A program made the translations under genes and the position numbers. A DNA stretch of 64,000 nt from Stappia albiluteola (GTDB lineage Bacteria > Pseudomonadota > Alphaproteobacteria > Rhizobiales > Stappiaceae), in assembly GCF_014050225.1 (NCBI RefSeq), contig NZ_JACFXV010000063.1:151635-215634 (forward strand), in the 5' to 3' direction. The notes under the pieces were generated by a model. The model saw nothing but the letters and a program-made list of their open reading frames with translations, searched no databases and had not been told where the DNA came from. Shown here one piece after another: positions 10,201 to 22,055 of the stretch (its first letter is position 1; every line of letters begins with the position of its first letter).

Positions 10201-12962
10201 GGCGGGCGGCAGCGATGCGGGCGGGACGAGGACTTTCTTCCCAGTTCGACGAACTGGAAAATCCGGTCAAGCGGCTCTTGCGGCGCAATTTCGCCGGAGC
10301 GGTGGGACTTGGTCTGACCGCGCTCGCCGCATCGCTTGCCGCCGCCCTTGCTACATGGTCGGTCAACGACCCGAGCTACAATCACGCGACCGAAGAGCCG
10401 GTGCGCAATGCGCTGGGCTGGCCGGGCGCCGTGGTCGCCGACCTTTTGATGCAGTCGATCGGACTGGCTACGGCCATCTTCCTCGTTCCGGTCGTCCTTT
10501 GGGGATGGCGGCTGATTTCCGGCAAGTCGCTGCGGATTGCCAGGCGGCGGATCGTCGCCTGGGGTCTCGGTACGCTTCTGGCCGCCGGCAGCCTCGCCGC
10601 GCTGCCTGTTCCCGACGATTGGCCGCTGCCGACGGGACTTGGCGGATTTATGGGCGATTTCGTCCATTCGGTGCCGGCGCTGTTCACCGCATCGCTCACC
10701 GACGGAATGGCGACTATCGTCGGAGCGCTGGGTCTTGGCGTGCCCTCGGTGATCCTGATGCTGCGCGCCGCGGGCTGGGTCGGTGGCGACAGGGTGCTGC
10801 CGCAGGAGGCGCTGCCGCGCGAAGCGCTCGCGAAAGGCGCGAACCGCCGCGGTGGCAAGGCTGCGGCCATGGACCTGATCGACGAGGAGGACGATGATTT
10901 CGACGAAGGCGGACGCCTGTCGGCCATGATGGGCGCGGTCGCCCATATCGGCCTGCTGACGCAGGCGACCTTGCGCCGGGCCTTCGGCCGGCGCCGCGCC
11001 GAGGCGGCGTATGACGACTGGGACGAAACCGCCCATGACGACGAGCCGGTCGAGGAAGTCGCCTTCGAAGCGCAGCGCGGATCGCGGCTGCGTTCCTTCC
11101 TCGGACGCCTGACGCAGCCTGAGGACGACGGGCTCGACCATCTCTATCCCGCCCGGCCAGAAGAACGCCGACTGCCCAAGCAGGTCCTGTCGGCGGTCGA
11201 CGACATGGAATACGGCGGCTACGACCAGGATCCGGAAGTCTACGAAGACGATGACGATGCCGATATGGCGATGCAGGCCGGATCGGGCCGGCCGATGCCG
11301 GTCGGCATTGCCTCGCCAAATGCTGCTGCTTCGCCGCGCGCCGCGCAGGGCGAAGCCGCCGGCCGCGTGGTGCCGCCGGTCGCCCGGCTGAAGCCCGGCA
11401 AGCGCATGGCGAGCGAGGCGCAGCCGTCGTTCCTCGGTGCGCCCGAGCGCTACGAACTGCCGCCGCTGCGACTGCTCGCCGAACCCAAGGCAGCGGCGCG
11501 CGGCGCCGCGATCAGCACCGATGCGCTGGAACAGAACGCCCGCATCCTGGAAGGGGTGCTGGAGGATTTCGGCGTGCGCGGCGAGATCATGGAAGTGCGT
11601 CCCGGCCCGGTGGTGACGCTTTACGAACTGGAGCCGGCGCCGGGCATCAAGTCGTCCCGCGTCATCGGCCTTGCCGACGACATCGCCCGCTCGATGAGCG
11701 CGATTTCGGCCCGCGTCGCCGTCATCCCCGGCAAGAACGCCATCGGCATCGAATTGCCGAACCAGCGCCGCGAGACGGTCTATCTTCGTGAACTGCTGGC
11801 GGCGCAGGACTTCGAGAAGAGCCGCGCGAAGCTTGCGCTGGCCCTCGGCAAGACGATCAATGGCGAGCCGGTGATCGCGGACCTGGCGCGCATGCCGCAC
11901 CTGCTGGTCGCCGGCACGACCGGTTCGGGCAAGTCGGTCTCGATCAACACCATGATCCTGTCGCTGCTCTATCGGCTCGATCCGGCGCAGTGCAAGCTGA
12001 TCATGATCGACCCGAAGATGCTGGAACTCTCCATCTATGATGGCATCCCCCACCTGCTGACGCCGGTCGTCACCGATCCGAAGAAGGCGGTGGTGGCGCT
12101 CAAGTGGACCGTCCGCGAGATGGAGGAGCGCTACAAGAAGATGTCGAAGATGGGCGTGCGCAACATCGACGGCTACAACACCCGCGTGGCGCAGGCGCTG
12201 GAAAAGGGCGAAAGCTTCACCCGCACCATCCAGACAGGCTTCGACCGGAACACCGGCGAGCCGATCTTCGAGGAAGAGGAACTGCCGCTCGAGCCGATGC
12301 CCTATATCGTCGTCATCGTTGACGAGATGGCCGACCTGATGATGGTGGCCGGCAAGGACATCGAAGGCGCGATCCAGCGTCTGGCCCAGATGGCGCGCGC
12401 CGCCGGCATCCACCTGATCATGGCCACGCAACGCCCGTCTGTGGACGTCATCACCGGTACGATCAAGGCCAACTTCCCGACCCGCATCTCGTTCCAGGTG
12501 ACGTCGAAGATCGACAGCCGCACGATCCTGGGCGAGCAGGGCGCCGAACAGCTGCTCGGCCAGGGCGACATGCTCTACATGGCCGGCGGCGGTCGTATCC
12601 AGCGCGTCCACGGCCCCTTCGTCTCCGACGACGAGGTGGAGGATATCGTCAAGCACCTGAAGCTGCAGGGCACGCCGCAATATCTGGAGGCAGTAACGGA
12701 AGACGACGAGCCGGTGGACGGCGTCTATGACGCGATGGCCGGGGGCGGCGACGATGGCAACGACCTGTACGACAAGGCGGTGGCGATCGTGCTGCGCGAC
12801 AAGAAGGCCTCCACATCCTATATCCAGAGAAGGCTCTCGATCGGTTATAATCGGGCGGCCTCGATCATCGAGCGCATGGAGAGGGAAGGGCTCGTCGGTG
12901 CGGCGAACCACGCCGGCAAGCGCGAGATCCTGGTGCAGAACGGGGTCGAGGACGACTACTGA
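10197..12962 (+). CDS. ftsK: DNA translocase FtsK
   Basis: FtsK anchors at the division septum and pumps DNA to resolve chromosome dimers with XerCD. The 921-residue protein starts at the ATG at 10197, which overlaps the aminotransferase stop by four bases. The N-terminal 200 residues hold about four membrane helices. An acidic, low-complexity linker follows (from about residue 220 to 430). The motor domain has Walker [11 protein letters not shown] near residue 573, Walker [12 protein letters not shown] and the [12 protein letters not shown] block. The last 70 residues form the winged-helix gamma domain ([19 protein letters not shown]) that reads the KOPS orientation sequences. lolA follows after about 100 bases on the same strand. 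Confidence 0.97.
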   Translation: MRRAAAMRAGRGLSSQFDELENPVKRLLRRNFAGAVGLGLTALAASLAAALATWSVNDPSYNHATEEPVRNALGWPGAVVADLLMQSIGLATAIFLVPVVLWGWRLISGKSLRIARRRIVAWGLGTLLAAGSLAALPVPDDWPLPTGLGGFMGDFVHSVPALFTASLTDGMATIVGALGLGVPSVILMLRAAGWVGGDRVLPQEALPREALAKGANRRGGKAAAMDLIDEEDDDFDEGGRLSAMMGAVAHIGLLTQATLRRAFGRRRAEAAYDDWDETAHDDEPVEEVAFEAQRGSRLRSFLGRLTQPEDDGLDHLYPARPEERRLPKQVLSAVDDMEYGGYDQDPEVYEDDDDADMAMQAGSGRPMPVGIASPNAAASPRAAQGEAAGRVVPPVARLKPGKRMASEAQPSFLGAPERYELPPLRLLAEPKAAARGAAISTDALEQNARILEGVLEDFGVRGEIMEVRPGPVVTLYELEPAPGIKSSRVIGLADDIARSMSAISARVAVIPGKNAIGIELPNQRRETVYLRELLAAQDFEKSRAKLALALGKTINGEPVIADLARMPHLLVAGTTGSGKSVSINTMILSLLYRLDPAQCKLIMIDPKMLELSIYDGIPHLLTPVVTDPKKAVVALKWTVREMEERYKKMSKMGVRNIDGYNTRVAQALEKGESFTRTIQTGFDRNTGEPIFEEEELPLEPMPYIVVIVDEMADLMMVAGKDIEGAIQRLAQMARAAGIHLIMATQRPSVDVITGTIKANFPTRISFQVTSKIDSRTILGEQGAEQLLGQGDMLYMAGGGRIQRVHGPFVSDDEVEDIVKHLKLQGTPQYLEAVTEDDEPVDGVYDAMAGGGDDGNDLYDKAVAIVLRDKKASTSYIQRRLSIGYNRAASIIERMEREGLVGAANHAGKREILVQNGVEDDY

Positions 12963-13064
12963 CGCGGAAAGGCTGGCGCATCGGGCGAACCGGTGCCGCA
13001 ACTTCGCCACAGCCCGTTGCTATCGGCGGCTGACGTCCGGCGGTGGGAGCCTGTCCGCGAAACC

Positions 13065-13733
13065 ATGAGGAATGCCTTGAAGATGCCCGGGAAAATCGCA
13101 CGCCGCGCCCTTGCTGGCCTCGCTGCCGTAGCATTGGGCGCGCTTTGCCTGGCCGCTCCGGCTTTCGCGCTGCCCGAACTGACGGAAGATCAGCGGTCGA
13201 CGGTGAAGGCGGTCAACGAATATTTCGATTCCGTCAAGACCATGCACGGGGACTTCATCCAGTTCGGGCCAAACGGCGAGCGCGCCGAAGGCAAGTTCTA
13301 TCTCGCCCGGCCCGGCAAGATCCGCTTCTATTACAATCCGCCGGCCAAGATCGACATCGTCGCCGACGGCAAGTCGGTCTCCGTGCGTGACCGCAAGCTC
13401 GCCACGCAGGATATCTGGCCGCTGAACGAGACGCCGCTGAAATTCCTGCTGGAAGAGAAGGTGGACCTGCTCGGCAACGACCAGGTGTCGAGCGTGACGG
13501 TGGAACCGGATCTCGTCACCATCGGGATCGACGACAATTCCACCTTCGGCTCGGGCCGACTGACGCTGATCTTCGACGCCAAGTCGACGGAACTGAAGCA
13601 ATGGACGGTGACGGACGCGCAGGGGCTCGACACCTCGGTGGCGATCTTCAACACCACGGTCAACGGACCGACCAATCCCAAGCTTTTCGTCATCGATTAT
13701 CTGGCCAATACCCGCCAGAAGCAGGGCAACTGA
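13065..13733 (+). CDS. lolA: LolA-like outer-membrane lipoprotein carrier protein
   Basis: LolA is the periplasmic carrier that accepts lipoproteins from the LolCDE exporter and delivers them to the outer membrane. The 222-residue product starts with a basic stretch and a hydrophobic segment ending LAAPAFA, a typical signal peptide with cleavage before LPEL. The mature part has the family pattern: VKAVNEYFDSVKTMHGDFIQ, then beta strands GKFYLARPGKIRFYYNPP and LATQDIWPLNETPLKFLL. The ATG at 13065 is preferred because upstream in-frame starts would put about 24 poorly conserved residues before the signal peptide; an ATG at 13083 is also possible. Position directly after ftsK is common in rhizobia. 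Confidence 0.9.
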   Translation: MRNALKMPGKIARRALAGLAAVALGALCLAAPAFALPELTEDQRSTVKAVNEYFDSVKTMHGDFIQFGPNGERAEGKFYLARPGKIRFYYNPPAKIDIVADGKSVSVRDRKLATQDIWPLNETPLKFLLEEKVDLLGNDQVSSVTVEPDLVTIGIDDNSTFGSGRLTLIFDAKSTELKQWTVTDAQGLDTSVAIFNTTVNGPTNPKLFVIDYLANTRQKQGN

Positions 13734-13764
13734 GGCCTGAACATCCAAGGCGGAGCATGCGCGG

Positions 13765-14790
13765 GTGAGCGAACCGTCTTCCAGGCCGTTGCGGCCGGTG
13801 TGGCTGGATATCCTCGCGGGGCTGGCGGAGGCGCGCGGCGCGCGGGTTCATGTCGAGCCGGTCTACGGATATGCCGGCTATATCGAGGCCGCAGACGGCA
13901 GGCGGCATTTCTTCAAGGGTACGAATTTCGATATCAATGGCGCGGGGGCGGCGAGCCTTGCCAAGGACAAGGATTATGCCGGGCGCATGCTGGCGGAAGC
14001 CGGCCTGCCCGTTCCCGAGGCGGTTTTGATCCATGCTCCCCGGCGCCGGTACGCGATGGCGCTGAAGAACCCGGTCGTTGCCAGTCGGCTTGCTACGGAA
14101 GCGGCGGCGGAAATTTTCGCCGAGACCGTCGGCTGGCCCGTCTTCGTCAAGCCCAACGAGGGCTCGGAGGGCGAGGGCGTGATGAAGGCTGGCGACCGCG
14201 AAGCGCTGGGCGCGGCGCTGGGGGAGCTTTTTCAGCTCAACGACCGCGTCCTGGTGCAGAAGGCTGTCGGCGGAAATGACTATCGGGTGGTGGTGCTCGA
14301 CGGTGAGGTTCTGGCCGCGTTCCACCGTGTGCCCCTGAGGGTCTCGGGCGATGGTCGCTCAATGCTTGGCCGACTGATCGAAATGCGGATCGCGGAACTC
14401 GGCGCCGAAGGCCGGGGTAGGCGGATCGCGGCGGACGACCCGAGGATCCTGAAACATCTGATGGCCGACGGCCGCTCGTTTGAGGATATTCCGGCGAGGG
14501 ATGAAACGGTCACCCTGCTTCCGAATGCCAATCTTTCGACCGGCGGCACGGCGACCGATGCCACGGCCACCCTCACCGATGAGGCGCGGCTGCTTGCGGT
14601 ATCGGCAGCAAGGGCGCTGGGCCTGCGCTTTGCCGGCGTCGACCTGATGCTGGAGGATGGGGGAGCCGCCCACCTGCTGGAGGTCAACGCGGCACCGGGC
14701 CTTTCCTATTTCCATCGCCTGGGGAAACGGGAGGCGGCCATCGTCGAGGCGATCTATGCCCGGTTGTTCGAAGCGATCACGGCTGACTGA
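13765..14790 (+). CDS. ATP-grasp family ligase (RimK / cyanophycin synthetase-like)
   Basis: This 341-residue protein has the ATP-grasp fold: an N-terminal region with HFFKGTNFDINGAGAASLAKDK, a central ATP-binding part with PVFVKPNEGSEGEGV, and a C-terminal metal-binding part ending AGVDLMLEDGG...LLEVNAAPGLSY, where the Glu and Asn are the usual magnesium ligands. Such enzymes join a carboxylate to an amine through an acyl phosphate. The closest named groups are RimK, cyanophycin synthetase and glutathione-type ligases; the substrate is unknown. Translation probably starts at the GTG at 13765; a nearby ATG at 13756 is out of frame and closed after three codons. A strong hairpin terminator follows the stop. 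Confidence 0.8.
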   Translation: MSEPSSRPLRPVWLDILAGLAEARGARVHVEPVYGYAGYIEAADGRRHFFKGTNFDINGAGAASLAKDKDYAGRMLAEAGLPVPEAVLIHAPRRRYAMALKNPVVASRLATEAAAEIFAETVGWPVFVKPNEGSEGEGVMKAGDREALGAALGELFQLNDRVLVQKAVGGNDYRVVVLDGEVLAAFHRVPLRVSGDGRSMLGRLIEMRIAELGAEGRGRRIAADDPRILKHLMADGRSFEDIPARDETVTLLPNANLSTGGTATDATATLTDEARLLAVSAARALGLRFAGVDLMLEDGGAAHLLEVNAAPGLSYFHRLGKREAAIVEAIYARLFEAITAD

Positions 14791-14811
14791 AGGCGTATCG
14801 TCCGTCGGAAA

Positions 14812-14838
14812 AAAAGGGCCGGCATTTGCCGGCCCTTT
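14812..14838. terminator. Bidirectional intrinsic terminator between the ATP-grasp gene and acnA
   Basis: AAAAGGGCCGGC at 14812-14823 pairs with GCCGGCCCTTTT at 14827-14838 around an ATT-rich loop of three bases. The stem is flanked by A-rich and T-rich ends, so it can end transcription from both the plus-strand ATP-grasp gene and the minus-strand acnA gene, which converge here. Confidence 0.85.
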
Positions 14839-14860
14839 TCCTGTCAATTCCGCGAAATGA

Positions 14861-17608
<2,748 letters not shown>

Positions 17609-17948
17609 GGCTGGCGATCCCCTTCTTGGTGGCGGCGTGCCGGATAAAGCCGGCGCAGCCTTAGGCTGGATCCGCGCGGTCCAGGTCCTGGGAATTCCCG
17701 GCTGGCGGATCTGACTGAACTTTCGCAGCATGGGGCCGAGGATCCGGCCCGGTGCGCGGGTTGGCGCTCCTATAGCGAATTTTATACGCGCGTGCCAGCG
17801 CTGAGAGGGATACCGCACCTCGGCATTTCGGCTTATGAGGCCAAAGCTTCTTGATCGGCGTCACGCGCTCGTGCACAAGCAATTTATCGTGCCACTGGCA
17901 GCGGCCAACGTCGCCGGGCACGCCAACCCGGGATGTCTTCGCCGCCTC
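17609..17948. other. Intergenic region between divergent acnA and ccmA
   Basis: This 340-base gap separates acnA (minus) from ccmA (plus). It holds the acnA ribosome site near 17619-17626 and one plausible acnA promoter (listed separately). I could not choose promoter boxes for ccmA. No coding signal, RNA gene or long repeat is apparent. Confidence 0.6.
17770..17798 (-). promoter_or_regulatory. Candidate acnA promoter
   Basis: On the minus strand CTGGCA (17798-17793) and CTATAG (17775-17770) are separated by 17 bases. The -10 box is close to the rhizobial CTATAT form; the -35 box matches TTGACA at four of six positions. It would give a leader of about 155 bases before the acnA GTG. This is a motif match only. 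Confidence 0.35.
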
Positions 17949-18578
17949 ATGCAGCTGGTTGCCGAAAATCTTGCCTGCGATCGTGGCGGGCGCCGCGTTT
18001 TCGCGGGCGTCTCGCTGAAGGTCGCGTCGGGCACCGCGCTCGCGGTCACCGGAGCCAACGGCGTGGGCAAATCAAGCCTGCTTCGCCAACTCGCCGGCCT
18101 CGTGCCGGTGGCGGAAGGCGTCATCAGACTGGAAGGTGGCGACGACGAACGCCCACCCTTCGAGCACTGCCACTATTTCGGCCATCAGGACGCGCTGAAA
18201 CCGTCGCTGAGCGTAGCAGAAAATCTCGCTTTCTGGCAGGCCTTCACCGCGTCCGCTCCGGGACTGAAAGCCGGGGCGCCTGCGCGCGGCGTCGACGAGG
18301 CGCTGGAATTCATCGGCCTTGCCCACGCCGCGACACTGCCCGCGGCCTATCTCTCCGCCGGCCAGAGGCGGCGTCTTTCCCTCGCAAGGCTTCTCGTCGT
18401 TGAACGCCCCGTCTGGCTGCTCGACGAACCGGCAGCGGCGCTGGATGCCTCTTCCGAAGGTCGCCTTTGCGAGCTGATGAGCGCGCATCTGGAAGCCGGC
18501 GGCCTGATCCTCGCGGCCACTCACCAGCCGCTTCGTCTGGCCAACACCGCGACACTGCACCTGCAGGCGGCGCAATGA
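17949..18578 (+). CDS. ccmA: Heme exporter ATP-binding protein CcmA
   Basis: CcmA is the ATPase of the CcmABCD complex that releases heme-loaded CcmE during cytochrome c maturation. The 209-residue product has Walker A GANGVGKSSL, a YFGHQDALKPSLSVAENL segment typical of CcmA, the ABC signature YLSAGQRRRLSLARLL and Walker B VWLLDEPAAALD. The ATG at 17949 begins at the conserved MQLVAENLACDRGG; upstream in-frame codons look non-coding. The stop overlaps the ccmB start by four bases (ATGA), so the two are translationally coupled. Confidence 0.96.
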   Translation: MQLVAENLACDRGGRRVFAGVSLKVASGTALAVTGANGVGKSSLLRQLAGLVPVAEGVIRLEGGDDERPPFEHCHYFGHQDALKPSLSVAENLAFWQAFTASAPGLKAGAPARGVDEALEFIGLAHAATLPAAYLSAGQRRRLSLARLLVVERPVWLLDEPAAALDASSEGRLCELMSAHLEAGGLILAATHQPLRLANTATLHLQAAQ

Positions 18579-19246
18579 CGGGTTGGGCTCAGGCGCTCAT
18601 ATTGCGCGAACTGCGGCTTGCCGTGCGCGTTGGCGGCGGAGCACTGATCGGCGTGCTCTTCTTCCTCGCCGTCGTCACGGTGATCCCCTTCGGCGTCGGC
18701 CCGGATCTCAACCTCCTCGCCCTGATCGGCCCGGCGATCCTGTGGATCGGCGCGCTGCTTGCCACCCTTCTCGGGCTGGACCGGCTGTTTCAGGCCGACC
18801 GGGACGACGGCTCGCTGGACCTGATGCTGATGTCCGGCAGATCGGTGGAGCTGATCGTGCTGGTCAAGTGCCTTGCCCATTGGGTCGGAACCGGCTTGCC
18901 GCTTGTGGTCGCGGCGCCGGTGCTGGCGATTTTCCTCAACCTCGACGCCCTGGCGATCGGCGCGGTGACGCTGACGCTGCTCGCCGGCACGCCGGCCCTG
19001 ACGCTGATTGGCGCGATCGGGGCGGCGCTCACGGTGTCGCTGCGCCGCGGCGGGCTGCTGCTGGCCGTGCTCGTGGTGCCGCTGACGATCCCGGTGCTCA
19101 TCTTCGGCGTCAGCGCGGCCTCGGCGGCAATCACCCAGCCGATGCCGTTCCTTACGCCTTTCCTGATCCTTTGCGCGCTGACCCTGCTCTCCTCGGTCAT
19201 CGGCCCGCTGGCTGCGGCGGCGGCACTGCGTCATTCGGGCGATTGA
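18575..19246 (+). CDS. ccmB: Heme exporter membrane protein CcmB
   Basis: CcmB is the integral membrane partner of CcmA. The 223-residue sequence begins with the family's ILRELRLAVRVGGGAL amphipathic start and has six hydrophobic segments. A short cytoplasmic loop contains LDRLFQADRDDGSLDLML, diagnostic of CcmB. The ATG at 18575 overlaps the ccmA stop. It is followed after 149 bases by ccmC on the same strand; that gap has no terminator, so the operon probably continues. Confidence 0.96.
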   Translation: MTGWAQALILRELRLAVRVGGGALIGVLFFLAVVTVIPFGVGPDLNLLALIGPAILWIGALLATLLGLDRLFQADRDDGSLDLMLMSGRSVELIVLVKCLAHWVGTGLPLVVAAPVLAIFLNLDALAIGAVTLTLLAGTPALTLIGAIGAALTVSLRRGGLLLAVLVVPLTIPVLIFGVSAASAAITQPMPFLTPFLILCALTLLSSVIGPLAAAAALRHSGD

Positions 19247-19395
19247 GCGATGCGTCCGCTTCCGGGGGCGAGGGAACGCAGCCAGCCTCACAATCGCCGG
19301 AAATTGCCGCGATTGGCGCAATTGACGGCGATCAAGGCATCACAAGCCGTTTCGCCGCATTGAAGTCGCGGCAACCTGGAACTAGAAACATCCGC

Positions 19396-20154
19396 ATGGC
19401 TCTTATCGATCTTGCCAATCCCAGCCGGTTCATGGCCTTCGTCGCCCGCGTGCTGCCTTTTGCCGTGGCGCTGACCGTCGTCGCCTTCGCGGCCGGGCTC
19501 TATCTGGCCTTCTTCGTGGCGCCTGACGACTACCAGCAGGGGGCGACGGTCAAGATCATGTTCGTGCATGTGCCGGCCGCCTGGCTTGCCATGTTCTGCT
19601 ACGCGACGATGACGATGGCGAGCCTCGGCACGCTTGTGTGGCGTCACCCCCTGTCCGATGTCGCGGCGAAGGCAGCGGCGCCGATCGGCGCGGCCTTCAC
19701 CTTCATCTCGCTGCTGACCGGCTCGCTCTGGGGCAAGCCGATGTGGGGCACCTACTGGGTGTGGGATGCGCGGCTGACCTCGGTTCTGGTGCTGTTGATC
19801 ATGTATTTCGGCCTGATCGCGCTGTGGCGGACGATCGAGGATCCGATCCGTGCCGGAAAGGCGGTGGCGATCCTGACGCTGGTCGGCGCGGTCAACCTGC
19901 CGATTATCAAGTTCTCCGTCGACTGGTGGAACACGCTGCACCAGCCGGCCAGCGTGATCCGGCTCGACGGGCCGACGATCCATCCCACGATCCTGTGGCC
20001 GCTGCTGGTCATGGCGCTGGCCTTCACGCTTCTCTTCCTGGTGCTGCACATGATGGCGATGCGCAACGAGATCCTGCGCCGCAGGGTGCGGACGCTGCAG
20101 ATGCGCGCCGCGGCCCGGCAGCCGGCGACGGCCACGGCGCAGGCAGCGGAGTAG
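19396..20154 (+). CDS. ccmC: Heme transport/handling protein CcmC
   Basis: CcmC binds periplasmic heme and loads it on CcmE. The 252-residue, six-helix membrane protein contains the tryptophan-rich WWD-type stretch GSLWGKPMWGTYWVWDARLTS and flanking conserved histidines: MFVHVPAAWLAM before it and WWNTLHQPASV after it, which supply the axial heme ligands in this family. The ATG at 19396 gives the usual N-terminus. ccmD starts five bases after the stop. Confidence 0.97.
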   Translation: MALIDLANPSRFMAFVARVLPFAVALTVVAFAAGLYLAFFVAPDDYQQGATVKIMFVHVPAAWLAMFCYATMTMASLGTLVWRHPLSDVAAKAAAPIGAAFTFISLLTGSLWGKPMWGTYWVWDARLTSVLVLLIMYFGLIALWRTIEDPIRAGKAVAILTLVGAVNLPIIKFSVDWWNTLHQPASVIRLDGPTIHPTILWPLLVMALAFTLLFLVLHMMAMRNEILRRRVRTLQMRAAARQPATATAQAAE

Positions 20155-20158
20155 AGCG

Positions 20159-20356
20159 ATGTTCGATCCGCTGTTCGACCTGGGCCCGCACGCCTCCTTC
20201 ATCACCATCTCCTATATCCTGGTTGTCGCCGTGATCGCCGGCCTGATCCTGTGGGTCAGGATCGACTATGCGCGCCAGCGAAAGGACCTGGCGGAGCTGG
20301 AAGCGCGAGGCATCACGCGCCGCTCGCAGGACGTTGGCGGCCAGGACCAGGGTTAG
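20159..20356 (+). CDS. ccmD: Heme exporter small protein CcmD
   Basis: CcmD is a small single-helix protein needed to release heme-CcmE from the CcmABC complex. The 65-residue product has one hydrophobic segment (FITISYILVVAVIAGLILW) followed by a basic, amphipathic tail (RIDYARQRKDLAELEARG), exactly the family design. It lies between ccmC and ccmG, with gaps of 4 and 10 bases. Confidence 0.93.
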   Translation: MFDPLFDLGPHASFITISYILVVAVIAGLILWVRIDYARQRKDLAELEARGITRRSQDVGGQDQG

Positions 20357-20366
20357 GAGCGATTTC

Positions 20367-20990
20367 ATGGATGCCGAAACGGGTAGCGGGATGGACGATG
20401 CGCCGCGCGCGAAAAGGCGCGGATTGCCGGTGCTCGCCCTGTTGCCGCTCGTCGTGTTCGGCGCGCTTGCCGCGCTCTTTCTGCTGCAATTGACAAGCGG
20501 GCGGGACACGTCTCTCGTGCCTTCCGCGCTGATCGGCAAGCCGGCGCCGGAATTCACCCTGCAGCCGGTTCCCGAGCTTCTGGGCGAAAACGGTCCGGTA
20601 CCCGGGCTTTCGAAAGCCGATCTCCTGGGCAAGGTCAGCGTGGTCAACGTCTTCGCGTCCTGGTGCGTGCCTTGCCGGCAGGAACATCCGATCCTGACCG
20701 GGCTTGCCAAGGACAAGCGGGTGCAGCTCGTCGGCATCAACTACAAGGACAAGGCGGAGAATGCCCGCCGCTTCCTCGGCTCGCTGGGCAATCCCTATGC
20801 GCGTATTGGCGCGGATGAGGCCGGGCGGGCCACGATCGACTGGGGCGTCTATGGCGTCCCGGAGACCTTCATAGTCGGCCGCGACGGCACCATCCGCTTC
20901 AAGTTCGTCGGTCCGCTTTCGCAAGAAACATTCGACAGGGTGTTTGCGCCGGAGATCGAGAAGGCGCTTGTCGGCGGCGAAGCGCGATAA
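20367..20990 (+). CDS. ccmG: Thiol:disulfide interchange protein CcmG/DsbE (CycY)
   Basis: This is a membrane-anchored periplasmic thioredoxin that reduces the cysteines of apocytochrome c before heme attachment. The 207-residue product has a basic N-terminus, one membrane anchor (residues 20-41) and a thioredoxin domain with active-site Cys100-Val-Pro-Cys103. The family-specific GVYGVPETFIV loop with the cis-proline follows. The ATG at 20367 has a TAGGAGCG ribosome site just upstream, inside the end of ccmD. The genes ccmE, ccmF and ccmH are not here; in rhizobia they form a separate operon. Confidence 0.95.
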   Translation: MDAETGSGMDDAPRAKRRGLPVLALLPLVVFGALAALFLLQLTSGRDTSLVPSALIGKPAPEFTLQPVPELLGENGPVPGLSKADLLGKVSVVNVFASWCVPCRQEHPILTGLAKDKRVQLVGINYKDKAENARRFLGSLGNPYARIGADEAGRATIDWGVYGVPETFIVGRDGTIRFKFVGPLSQETFDRVFAPEIEKALVGGEAR

Positions 20991-21124
20991 CGGGCAAAGA
21001 CGGCACCTGGACGGCGATCACGGCTTAGAGTTGAACGGACCTCACCCGCTCGTGACTCGTCTCGAACGACTTCCTTTCCTATCCTGTCCCTAAGGGCTGG
21101 TATGCGACAGGTGGCGGGTTTCTC

Positions 21125-21853
21125 ATGAAAAAAATTCTCACCGCGGCCGCTTTTGGGGCTGTAACCTTGATGTCTTCAGTATTCGGGACGACGTCCGTTC
21201 AGGCAGGCGAAACCGCCGTTCTTGAGCTCTTCACAAGTCAGGGTTGCTCGTCCTGTCCGCCGGCGGACAAGCTGCTGCAGGCGGTGGCCGGTCAGCCGGG
21301 CGTGGTCGCACTTTCCTTTCCGGTAGATTATTGGGATTACCTCGGCTGGAAGGACACGCTTGCCTCGCCGGCCTATAGCGCCCGTCAGCGCGCCTATGCG
21401 GAACGGCGAGGCGACCGCTCGGTCTACACACCGCAGATCGTGGTCAATGGCGGCGAGCATGTGGTTGGCAGCGACGTGCGTTCGCTGGCCGCCGCCGTCA
21501 GCAAGCTGGGGCCGATGCCTTGCCAGGTTTCATTGAAACCGCAGGGTGACGTGGTCGAGATCCATGTCGATGGCGACCTGCCGAAGGGCACGAAGGCGGC
21601 GATGGTGTTCTTCCTCTTCGTGGACGACCACGAGACGGTGCAGATCGGCCGCGGCGAGAATACCGGACGCTCCGTCACCTATACGAATGTTGTACGCGAC
21701 ATGCGTGCCGTTGGCATGTGGAAGGGCGGCGAGGCCGTCTATAGCCTGCCGGCGAGCGAGCTTTCGCGGCTTTCGGCCAACAGATACGCGGTAATCGTGC
21801 AGCCGGAGGTCAATGGCCGGCCGGGTCCGATCATCGGCGCCGCTATTCACTGA
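21125..21853 (+). CDS. Secreted DUF1223 protein with thioredoxin-like CxxC
   Basis: This 242-residue protein starts with a clear signal peptide (basic MKK, hydrophobic core, SVQA cleavage region near residue 27). The mature protein begins with AVLELFTSQGCSSCPPADKL, placing a Cys41-Ser-Ser-Cys44 pair at the end of the first strand, as in thioredoxin folds. FPVDYWDYLGWKD and the YTPQIVVNGG cis-proline-like region follow, both hallmarks of DUF1223. The family has no established biochemical role; a periplasmic redox function is inferred. It lies 134 bases after the ccm cluster on the same strand with no terminator between, which fits but does not prove a link to cytochrome c or thiol chemistry. 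Confidence 0.88.
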   Translation: MKKILTAAAFGAVTLMSSVFGTTSVQAGETAVLELFTSQGCSSCPPADKLLQAVAGQPGVVALSFPVDYWDYLGWKDTLASPAYSARQRAYAERRGDRSVYTPQIVVNGGEHVVGSDVRSLAAAVSKLGPMPCQVSLKPQGDVVEIHVDGDLPKGTKAAMVFFLFVDDHETVQIGRGENTGRSVTYTNVVRDMRAVGMWKGGEAVYSLPASELSRLSANRYAVIVQPEVNGRPGPIIGAAIH

Positions 21854-22055
21854 TCGCAAGTAGCTCGTCGCGATAGTTCGAAAGCCGGTGGATCCGTTCG
21901 ATCCGCCGGCTTTCCCATATCCTTCGGCGACTTTTTCCCGGCCACGACTTGCCTTGCGTGAGAAAGCTGGTAAGGCCTTTGCCGGCCGCAGCGTGACGGT
22001 CGGCATGGGCCGAGAACCTTGGGGAACCGGCCTCCCGGAAGAGAGTGTGCCGCCC

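Noticed and set aside
10179-13010. Very long open frame on the strand opposite ftsK, and similar ones opposite acnA (14891-17647) and the heparinase-like gene (4030-5898)
   Set aside because: They mirror known genes, have biased Arg/Gly/Ala-rich composition and lack family motifs. They are a usual result of high GC content.
17949-20990. A broken cytochrome c maturation operon lacking ccmE, ccmF and ccmH
   Set aside because: In rhizobia these genes normally form a separate cluster elsewhere. The five genes here are complete and tightly packed, so the absence is not damage.
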